DNA of 12,544 bases from UBA11996 sp964394975 (GTDB lineage Bacteria; Chloroflexota; Dehalococcoidia; Lucifugimonadales; UBA826), in contig CAYMZR010000057.1 of NCBI GenBank assembly GCA_964394975.1, forward strand, positions 1 through 12,544. The letters run 5' to 3'. The notes under the pieces were generated by a model. It was not told the origin of the DNA. It worked only from the letters and a program-made list of their open reading frames with translations, and did not search any database. Position numbers and translations under genes: made by a program. Shown piece by piece: positions 1 through 5,315 of this stretch (position 1 is the first letter of the stretch; every line of letters begins with the position of its first letter).

Positions 1-53
1 GAACTGTTTGCAGGCGCTGTAATGGCGCCTCTTATAGCCCTCACTTTGGACAT
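1..53 (-). CDS. aroH: Chorismate mutase, AroH type (5' fragment, continues past left edge)
   Basis: Only the first 17 codons are visible on the minus strand, reading MSKVRAIRGAITAPANS before the window ends. The RAIRGAIT block matches the conserved N-terminus of the AroH (Bacillus-type, trimeric) chorismate mutase family, which starts with a short strand of the form V-R-[GA]-I-R-G-A-[IT]-T. The enzyme converts chorismate to prephenate, the first step toward phenylalanine and tyrosine, in the cytoplasm. The ATG is preceded by AGAGG with a 5-nt spacer, a good ribosome binding site. It starts 16 nt after the trpA stop on the same strand, so the two genes are probably co-transcribed. They represent the two fates of chorismate (Trp, and Phe/Tyr). 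The catalytic residues lie outside the window, so the call rests on the N-terminal signature alone. Confidence 0.75.
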   Translation of the reverse strand, partial: MSKVRAIRGAITAPANS

Positions 54-69
54 TTCAACCTCTTTCAAT

Positions 70-861
70 TTATCTGACGATTATATTCTTTATAAATTCA
101 GCAGCCGCTTCGGTTTCCTCACCTTGCTCTGACCCTGAAATATGATCAAGAAAGGCACTTCCTACAACCACACCTTCCGCAAATTCTGATATTTTCTCAA
201 CGTCCCTTTTCTGAGATACTCCAAACCCTACAAAAACCGGAAGATTCGTATGAGATCTTATTTTGCCAACTAAACCTTCTACTCCTGTAGAAATACCATC
301 ACGAGCTCCCGTAACACCCGTCAGACTCACACAATATATAAATCCTCCAGCGTGTTTACACGATTGTTTTATTCTCTCTTCCGTGCTAGTTGGTGCCAAC
401 AAAGGAATATGGTGTATTCCATTTTCCATGCACTGCCTAGAGATTGCCTCAGACTCTTCCATTGGTAAATCAGGAATTATCAAACCATCCAATCCACGTT
501 TAGATGCTTCTGATAAAAAAGGCTCTAATCCATACTGGAGGAAAGGATTGAAATAACCCATAAAAATAATTGGTGAACTATCATCACTTGCTCGTATAGT
601 AGTTAAGACATCCATACAAACAGCAAGGCTTACCCCATTTTCAAGAGCTTTGAAACTGGTTTTTTGAATGGTAGGACCATCTGCTATGGGATCACTAAAC
701 GGAATGCCTAGCTCCAACATGTCTGCTCCAGATGCTAAAACTTTCAGGGCTATATTCGCTGAGTCGTCTATACTTGGATATCCGACCGTCAGATAAGGAA
801 CAAGCGCGGGTCGGTTATCCGATCTGATGCTGAAAATTTTTGAATCAATTCTATTTTTCAC
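70..861 (-). CDS. trpA: Tryptophan synthase alpha subunit
   Basis: This cytoplasmic enzyme cleaves indole-3-glycerol phosphate to indole and glyceraldehyde-3-phosphate and passes indole to TrpB, which makes tryptophan. At 263 residues it has the normal TrpA length, so it is complete. The signature ELGIPFSDPIADGP holds the family's catalytic acids, here Glu50 and Asp61. PYLTVGYP (22-29), the MGYFNP block near residue 101, and the phosphate-binding C-terminal loops GFGVS and VVVGSAF are all present. The start is GTG and an in-frame TAA lies directly before it, so the gene cannot extend upstream. Shine-Dalgarno support is weak (GGA about 11 nt away). trpB is not next to it: CPBP protease and MBL hydrolase genes lie upstream and aroH lies 16 nt downstream. 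The identification is secure from the motifs. Confidence 0.97.
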   Translation of the reverse strand: MKNRIDSKIFSIRSDNRPALVPYLTVGYPSIDDSANIALKVLASGADMLELGIPFSDPIADGPTIQKTSFKALENGVSLAVCMDVLTTIRASDDSSPIIFMGYFNPFLQYGLEPFLSEASKRGLDGLIIPDLPMEESEAISRQCMENGIHHIPLLAPTSTEERIKQSCKHAGGFIYCVSLTGVTGARDGISTGVEGLVGKIRSHTNLPVFVGFGVSQKRDVEKISEFAEGVVVGSAFLDHISGSEQGEETEAAAEFIKNIIVR

Positions 862-903
862 TTATACAAACATCCAAAGAATATATAGTTTTATGTTGAC
901 CAT
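862..903 (-). other. Possible 13-codon leader ORF abutting trpA
   Basis: In the 52-nt gap between the CPBP gene and trpA there is an ATG-initiated frame reading MVNIKLYILWMFV, followed by TAA. The next codon is the trpA GTG start, in the same frame. It contains one Trp codon (TGG). No convincing ribosome binding site precedes the ATG. It could be a coupling or leader peptide for trpA, or a chance frame. I see no attenuator hairpin around it. This is an observation, not a firm gene call. Confidence 0.2.
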
Positions 904-913
904 TCTGCCCAAT

Positions 914-1621
914 TCAAGCTGAAGCCGCAACTACAACCACTAGTAAATTTTGAGCGGCATGAGAAAGAAAAGGCGCCAACACTGTTCCAGTTTTGATGAA
1001 AAGTACGGATATTAATAGGGAACTAATGAACACCGGAACGTACAGCCCAGGATGCGAATGCACAAGCATGAAAATTAGAGAAACCAAAATTACTGATTTC
1101 ATTTCCCCATAGTGGGTCACCCAAACACTCAGCAATATTCCTCTGAAAAAAAGTTCTTCGACGAAGGGTACCCATATAGCTATAGCAAACAAATTTGCTA
1201 ATACGAAGCTTCCCTCTCCCAAGATACCTTTGGCAATTTGTGGAGGAATTAAGTAAGTAATATCCAGTTTATAAACTACAACTGAATAAATCAAAATTGC
1301 ACCAACACTGAATACGACGGTCAATATTGAAGCAGAAACCCAGCCTTGGGTATTCGGCATAGTAAAGAAAGATTTAATTCCTTTATATCCGACGCCAGAA
1401 AATGAAAACCCCAGTCCTAACAATAGTAATTGTGGAACAGCCAAGATCCACGGGTAATACCAAGGAACAGGTAAGTACTGAAGATCTGAAGCTAGAGTAA
1501 CTCTAAGAAAAATTGTAATTGAAAAAGTAACAAATAAAATCGCTACTGAAAATAAATTAAATTTACATAGAGAAACTGGACGACCCCAAACAAACAGATC
1601 TGACTCTAACTCTTTAGCCAT
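914..1621 (-). CDS. CPBP-family intramembrane metalloprotease
   Basis: This 235-residue, very hydrophobic protein is predicted to have about six to eight membrane helices. The three motifs of the CPBP (CAAX protease / bacteriocin-processing, Abi) family are present: EELFFR with Glu155, Glu156 and Arg160; F184-x3-H188 in the next helix; and H221-x3-N225 near the C-terminus. These are the expected metal-binding and catalytic positions, so an active glutamate-type membrane protease is likely. Its substrate cannot be told from sequence. The ATG sits inside the end of the upstream MBL hydrolase gene (16-bp overlap) and has GGAG with a 7-nt spacer, which suggests translational coupling. trpA follows after 52 nt. 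Bacterial relatives include bacteriocin-immunity and protein-processing enzymes, but no bacteriocin gene is visible here. Confidence 0.9.
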   Translation of the reverse strand: MAKELESDLFVWGRPVSLCKFNLFSVAILFVTFSITIFLRVTLASDLQYLPVPWYYPWILAVPQLLLLGLGFSFSGVGYKGIKSFFTMPNTQGWVSASILTVVFSVGAILIYSVVVYKLDITYLIPPQIAKGILGEGSFVLANLFAIAIWVPFVEELFFRGILLSVWVTHYGEMKSVILVSLIFMLVHSHPGLYVPVFISSLLISVLFIKTGTVLAPFLSHAAQNLLVVVVAASA

Positions 1622-2247
1622 TCGACATCTCCGAAGAGATCATCTGGATGGTTTTTTGAGGAATATACCTCGTATTCTTTCTTTGATTCACCTAGTATTC
1701 CATCATCACCATGACCTGGATAAAAGTAAACCGCGTCATCCAGCACAAATAATTTTTGATTGATGCTTTCAATTATTTCTTTCAAATGATCTGGTGATTT
1801 TGTTTTTCCTGGACCACCAGGAAATAAGGTGTCTCCTGTAAAGAGATGCCCATCTATATATAGACAAGTAGAACCGTCAGTATGTCCTGGGGTATGAATT
1901 GACTTTATAAATAGGTCACCTATTTGTATGTCCTCGCCATCGCTTAAAGAAAGATCAGGAGATACAGGAAGCTGGCTAGCATCAGCCTCCCCGATGGCTA
2001 CCTTAGCGGGAATAGCTTTTGTTATCTCTTCAAAGCCTAGTAAATGATCCATATGATTGTGTGTGATCGCGATATATTGGACTTGTGTCATAGAAGCTAG
2101 GGCCAACAGGACCGCTGGTTCTGCAGGAGTATCTATCAAAAGACTTTCATTTGTTCTATTGCATACCACTATGTAGGCATTGTTACCGTACGGGCCACAG
2201 GTTATTTTATGGATAGTAAGCCGTTCGTTTGCGTAATGTGGTTTCAT
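1606..2247 (-). CDS. MBL-fold metallo-hydrolase (glyoxalase II-like)
   Basis: This soluble protein of 213 residues has the full set of metallo-beta-lactamase metal ligands. Numbered from the upstream ATG at 2250, these are THNHMDH (His64, His66, Asp68, His69), His123 in PGHTDGS, Asp140 in GDTLFPGG and His180 in YPGHGDD. The FPGGPG...YPGHG pattern is typical of the small hydroxyacylglutathione-hydrolase-like (GloB/YcbL-like) branch. It probably hydrolyses a thioester or another ester, but the substrate is unknown. Two ATGs lie in tandem (2250 and 2247). I chose the second because AGGA is 7 nt before it, against only 4 nt for the first. It is the first gene of a likely operon with the CPBP protease and trpA, behind an extended -10 promoter at 2303-2311. 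The long glutathione-binding C-terminal domain of true GloB is missing, so other thiols or esters are possible. Confidence 0.92.
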   Translation of the reverse strand: MKPHYANERLTIHKITCGPYGNNAYIVVCNRTNESLLIDTPAEPAVLLALASMTQVQYIAITHNHMDHLLGFEEITKAIPAKVAIGEADASQLPVSPDLSLSDGEDIQIGDLFIKSIHTPGHTDGSTCLYIDGHLFTGDTLFPGGPGKTKSPDHLKEIIESINQKLFVLDDAVYFYPGHGDDGILGESKKEYEVYSSKNHPDDLFGDVEWLKS

Positions 2248-2302
2248 CATTTGATCCTAAATTTCTTCATAATAAAATTTACTGTGGTCACATAGTGAGT
2301 CG

Positions 2303-2338
2303 ATTATATCAGTCAGGGTTTACAATTTAGTTAAAACC
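2303..2338 (-). promoter_or_regulatory. Extended -10 promoter for the MBL hydrolase operon
   Basis: Reading the minus strand, TGATATAAT (2311 down to 2303) is a perfect extended -10 element (TGn + TATAAT). Seventeen bases upstream is ACTAAA, a poor -35 match, as is common when the extended -10 is strong. Transcription would start near 2296, giving a leader of about 45 nt with AGGA just before the start codon. The upstream part overlaps the inverted repeat at 2315-2340. Prediction from sequence only. Confidence 0.5.
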
Positions 2339-2340
2339 CT
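2315..2340. repeat. Inverted repeat in divergent intergenic region (possible operator)
   Basis: AGGGTTT (2315-2321) and AAACCCT (2334-2340) form a perfect 7-bp inverted repeat around a 12-nt AT-rich spacer. It lies between the divergent MBL hydrolase gene and the small gene at 2375, over the spacer and -35 side of the minus-strand promoter. The half-site spacing of 19 bp centre to centre (about two helical turns) would suit a dimeric repressor. A weak hairpin is the alternative. The rest of the 127-bp gap (2248-2374) holds no other feature that I can support. Confidence 0.35.
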
Positions 2341-2374
2341 CCAGAGACTAACGATAGGATAAAAGGATTTGCTA

Positions 2375-2635
2375 ATGATCGAACAAGGAATATCAATAAA
2401 AAATGCTTCAGAAGGAAAGAGGATTAATCTATGTTGCGATCACAATTCCGGAGTCATATACATAGTACCAAGTGAGGCCAGTTGGGTCTGCAATCAAGAA
2501 AACATTGCAGCACATGCGATCTCTGGTTTCTTTAGAGATATCACCAAACTAGAGGACTTACAAATTGAACAAATAATGCAAAAATGGGGACTCTATTATC
2601 GTGATCTAAAAATCATAGATTCAAACCCTGATTAA
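2375..2635 (+). CDS. Small protein of unknown function (86 aa)
   Basis: I do not recognise this protein. It is short, soluble and mixed in composition, with no signal peptide or membrane segment. The N-terminal half looks beta-rich (a stretch GVIYIVPSEASWVC with hydrophobic alternation) and contains three cysteines, two adjacent (CC) and one later (WVC). The C-terminal half looks helical (ITKLEDLQIEQIMQKWGLYY). I chose the ATG at 2375 over the TTG at 2369 because AAGGA lies 7 nt before the ATG but only 1 nt before the TTG. It is the only plus-strand gene in the left 7.5 kb and is divergent from the MBL hydrolase. Its TAA is 2 bp from the stop of the convergent TPR gene. A good ribosome binding site and a frame that fills the gap exactly support a real gene; the function is open. 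Confidence 0.65.
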   Translation: MIEQGISIKNASEGKRINLCCDHNSGVIYIVPSEASWVCNQENIAAHAISGFFRDITKLEDLQIEQIMQKWGLYYRDLKIIDSNPD

Positions 2636-2637
2636 CC

Positions 2638-3681
2638 TCAATCCAACACACCTTCTTCGTCAGGAAGTCTGTCGCCAGACAATATTCTTGGTATCATTGG
2701 TGAGAATACTTCCTCGTCACCTGATTCCGTATCGTCATCTGACCAATCTTTTAGATCAGCTAATTTACCTACGTCATTCAGTCTGTAACCTAGAGCGGCC
2801 ATAGGTATGTCTGTCAGAGCACCCGACTTGGCAGGAAACGAGGCTTTATTTAATTGCGATGGATGCCTGTAGGTTTCTCGGATTATCACTGTAACCCCAT
2901 CATCTCCGGCACTAGTTATATTGGCCGAATATGTGTTCCCGCCTTCAACCAGTTTTTTTAATCTTAATGCCAACTTCGGTTCTATACTCCCAATCTCCAT
3001 GCCTTTCTCGTCCAATATTCTAATTCCTCTATCTACTGTAATTAAATCCACGCTGTGACCAGCAACTAAATTGCCCACATCAAAACTTCTCGGAATATTA
3101 ACTAATTTAGTAACTCCAGTACGACCAGTTTCTTCAATAAAAGATCTATCGGATGTGGAGCTCGATCCCGCTTTTTTTGTTTTAGCAGTAGTAGTTTTCT
3201 CAAGACGTTTCATATTTTTCTTTGCGATAGGACTATTAGGAGATATAACAAGGGCACATTCAAATGCCTGCAGCGCTTTCTTATTCCTTCCTCTTTCACT
3301 GTAAGCTTTACCTAGCCTGTTATATGACTCAAGGTCCCAAGGAAATTTCTCGATTATTTCTGAATTAATCTGTATAGCCGAAGACCAGTCAGATTTCATT
3401 GCACTTCCCACAGCCAATTTAGTATTTTCTTTACGGATTTTCTCCAACGATATTGAAGTTTGAAAGGCATTGTGAGCCTCTGCACTTTTACCAATTTTTA
3501 ACAGCGCATCACCTAGTCTATTGTAGGATTGCTGATCTCCAGAGTTCATTTCAATCATGGCTAAATTAACATCGACTGCCTCTTGAAAAAGACTGTACAG
3601 CATCAATTGTTCTGCTTCTTTCGCCTTTTCCTTTCTAAGCCTTAAAATGCCAGCTAATTCTTTTGAATTCACTTCAATCAC
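2638..3681 (-). CDS. TPR protein with unrecognised C-terminal domain
   Basis: The 347-residue protein has no signal peptide or membrane helix and is probably cytoplasmic. Residues 25-160 are helical repeats. Two clear TPR units with the SYNRLG...A...G...A..AF pattern lie at about 49-82 and 116-150, and a degenerate unit lies between them. A basic, Ser/Thr/Lys-rich linker (160-180) follows. Residues 195-280 form a beta-rich region with V-D-x-G-I-R-I-L-D-E-K-G-x-E-I-G and E-P-K-L-A-L-R-L-K-K-L, loosely like the strand-turn-strand plus helix layout of HIRAN-type DNA-binding domains (inference only). The last 40 residues are acidic. The start is uncertain: GTG at 3681, or a second in-frame GTG at 3672 that has AAAGGG 8 nt before it. 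The gene follows the glycosyltransferase pair after 98 bp. TPRs point to a scaffold or partner-binding role, but the partner is unknown. Confidence 0.85.
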   Translation of the reverse strand: MIEVNSKELAGILRLRKEKAKEAEQLMLYSLFQEAVDVNLAMIEMNSGDQQSYNRLGDALLKIGKSAEAHNAFQTSISLEKIRKENTKLAVGSAMKSDWSSAIQINSEIIEKFPWDLESYNRLGKAYSERGRNKKALQAFECALVISPNSPIAKKNMKRLEKTTTAKTKKAGSSSTSDRSFIEETGRTGVTKLVNIPRSFDVGNLVAGHSVDLITVDRGIRILDEKGMEIGSIEPKLALRLKKLVEGGNTYSANITSAGDDGVTVIIRETYRHPSQLNKASFPAKSGALTDIPMAALGYRLNDVGKLADLKDWSDDDTESGDEEVFSPMIPRILSGDRLPDEEGVLD

Positions 3682-3742
3682 CCTTTGATCTCAAACTTTT
3701 AACTTCATCAGGGCATTCTAATCAGGGTTTTTTTACCAGCGC

Positions 3743-3772
3743 AATATATTTTGCACCCATAATAACTGCAAA
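3743..3772 (-). promoter_or_regulatory. Candidate promoter for the TPR gene
   Basis: On the minus strand, TTTGCA (3772 down to 3767) and TATATT (3748 down to 3743) are separated by 18 bp. They match the -35 consensus at 4 of 6 positions and the -10 consensus at 5 of 6. Transcription would start near 3736, about 55 nt before the TPR start. The element falls just after the stop codon of the upstream glycosyltransferase, so the TPR gene may have its own promoter in addition to operon read-through. Confidence 0.35.
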
Positions 3773-3779
3773 CTTAAAA

Positions 3780-4544
3780 TCAGGAATTGCTCCTAAACCT
3801 TTGTATTAATCTAAATGAACCAAATCTTGCCAAGGTTATTTTGAGAATCGCTTCGAAGATTATCGAAGTCGTCATTTTTGAGTCACCTGCTGTTCGGTCA
3901 TTGAAAATTATCGGGTGTTCCTGAATTCTAAATCCTTTGTTTTGGCACTGCATAGCAATTTCAACTTGAAACCCAAATCCTATACAGCGAATTCTGCTCC
4001 AGGAGATTTTCCTCAAAACTTCTGACCTGAAAACCTTAAAACCAGAAGTGCAATCTTTTACTCTTAAACCAGATACGAAACGTATTAATTTATTGCCACC
4101 ACCGCTTAATAACTTTCGATATAACACCCATTCTTCGCCGCTCCCTCCTCCCTGATAATACCTAGATCCTACCGTCACATCATTTTCATTAAGCAATTCG
4201 ATCATTTTAGGTATGTATTTGGGGTCATGAGATAAATCGGCATCCATTTGAACAACAAATCCTTCCTCCCCCGATAACTGACCGATAACCTCCTGAAAAC
4301 CGTCAATATATGCAGTTCCCAATCCGCTTTTGCGATCACGTTTTAATATTGATACTGAGAAATTTTTTGATTCCGCATAAGATTCGGCTACTGCAGCCGT
4401 GTTATCTGGAGAATTATCGTCGACAATCAGAACATGTATATTATCCAGAGTCAATCCAAATATTTTGTCTAACAGAATTGAGATATTTTGTGCTTCATTA
4501 TAGGTCGGCACCACTACATGAACAGGAAATTTATTAACCTGCAT
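3780..4544 (-). CDS. GT2 glycosyltransferase, polyprenol-phosphate mannosyltransferase (DPM1)-like
   Basis: This 254-residue single-domain GT-A enzyme of family 2 probably transfers a sugar (mannose in characterised relatives) from its GDP/UDP donor to polyprenyl phosphate at the inner face of the membrane. Visible motifs are VVPTYNEAQNI (11-21), the nucleotide-binding VDDNSPD (41-47), the metal-binding QMDADLSHDP (99-108), GSRYYQGG (126-133), and DCTSGFKVF (164-172) typical of dolichol-phosphate mannose synthases. There is no C-terminal membrane domain, so it resembles the soluble DPM1 type. The ATG has AAGG 7 nt upstream. It is 24 bp downstream of a second GT2 gene of the ALG5 type and in the same operon. 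Lipid-linked sugars made by the pair would feed glycan or glycoprotein assembly. The actual sugar cannot be read from sequence. Confidence 0.9.
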   Translation of the reverse strand: MQVNKFPVHVVVPTYNEAQNISILLDKIFGLTLDNIHVLIVDDNSPDNTAAVAESYAESKNFSVSILKRDRKSGLGTAYIDGFQEVIGQLSGEEGFVVQMDADLSHDPKYIPKMIELLNENDVTVGSRYYQGGGSGEEWVLYRKLLSGGGNKLIRFVSGLRVKDCTSGFKVFRSEVLRKISWSRIRCIGFGFQVEIAMQCQNKGFRIQEHPIIFNDRTAGDSKMTTSIIFEAILKITLARFGSFRLIQRFRSNS

Positions 4545-4568
4545 TCATAAACCTTATATTGGATAAAT

Positions 4569-5303
4569 TCAATTCCAAACTGAAAATATTATACGAATCC
4601 TCATTAGAAATATATCTTTTATCATCTGGAAGATTGCAGACCCGAATTTTACCTTGCTGTCGGTACCATGATGCCAATCGATCGGAACTTCAGACACAGA
4701 ATAGCCCCATCTATCTGCCAACAATAAAACTTCGACATCAAAAGCCCAACCACTAGTTTTGAGCAACGGGAAAATTTTATGAGCTGATCTAGAGGAAAAG
4801 CATTTAAACCCACATTGGGTATCACGGTATTTTCTAATTGCTATATATTTTACAAACAAATTAAAGATTCTACCGGCGAAGTAGCGAAGCTTTGATTCTT
4901 CAAATCTATGAGATTCCCTTAATTCTCTGGACCCAATGGCAATATCAAACCCTTTCGTCATTTCATCAAGGAAGAGATTGATCTGGTCCAAAGACATGGC
5001 CAAATCAGCATCACACATGAATATGTTCTGACCTTTGGCTGCCAACATGCCTTCCTTAACTGCAGAACCTTTTCCTCTATGGGGTAGGTTCAATAGTAAG
5101 GAATTTGACTTTTTATCCAAAAAGGCTTGAGCTATGGTTCCAGTAGCATCATTACTTCCATCATTGCATAAAACAACTTCATACGAGTAATTTTGAGTAC
5201 TTAGAAATTCATAAACACATTCCAGAGTATGCTTTATCCGATGCGCCTCATTGTAAGCAGGAATAACTAGTGAAAGATATATATCTTTCACTTCTTCAGC
5301 CAC
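4569..5303 (-). CDS. GT2 glycosyltransferase, dolichyl-phosphate beta-glucosyltransferase (ALG5)-like
   Basis: This 244-residue GT-A family 2 enzyme has the motifs SLVIPAYNEAHRI (11-23), VVLCNDGSND (43-52), NLPHRGKGSAVKEGM (72-86), the metal-binding CDADLA (97-102), GSRE (124-127) and DTQCGFKCF (161-169). The HRGKG...DADL...TQCGFK combination is characteristic of dolichyl-phosphate glucose synthases and their bacterial relatives. It probably makes a polyprenyl-phosphate hexose from a UDP-sugar on the cytoplasmic face. The sequence ends without the two-helix tail found in some prokaryotic homologues. It starts with GTG, 12 bp after the lysC stop, with only a modest Shine-Dalgarno match (AGG 11 nt away), so translation may depend on coupling. 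It is followed after 24 bp by the DPM1-like paralogue. Family assignment is firm; the donor sugar is inferred. Confidence 0.88.
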   Translation of the reverse strand: MAEEVKDIYLSLVIPAYNEAHRIKHTLECVYEFLSTQNYSYEVVLCNDGSNDATGTIAQAFLDKKSNSLLLNLPHRGKGSAVKEGMLAAKGQNIFMCDADLAMSLDQINLFLDEMTKGFDIAIGSRELRESHRFEESKLRYFAGRIFNLFVKYIAIRKYRDTQCGFKCFSSRSAHKIFPLLKTSGWAFDVEVLLLADRWGYSVSEVPIDWHHGTDSKVKFGSAIFQMIKDIFLMRIRIIFSVWN

Positions 5304-5315
5304 CAGATTTTTAGC

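Noticed and set aside
914..1621. CPBP protease as part of a bacteriocin or defence system
   Set aside because: No bacteriocin precursor, peptide transporter or toxin-like gene is nearby; the neighbours are metabolic.
2369..2371. TTG at 2369 as the start of the small plus-strand gene
   Set aside because: The Shine-Dalgarno AAGGA is only 1 nt from this TTG but 7 nt from the ATG at 2375.
3726..3737. GGT-T-tract-ACC near the glycosyltransferase 3' end as an intrinsic terminator
   Set aside because: The stem is only 3 bp with no GC-rich core, so it is too weak to call a terminator.
3742..3755. GCAA-n6-TTGC palindrome as an operator
   Set aside because: Half-sites of 4 bp in AT-rich DNA are expected by chance, and it overlaps the candidate -10.
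4559..4756. Plus-strand 65-codon open frame
   Set aside because: It lies within the well-supported ALG5-like gene on the opposite strand, has no recognisable motif, and has low-complexity shadow composition.
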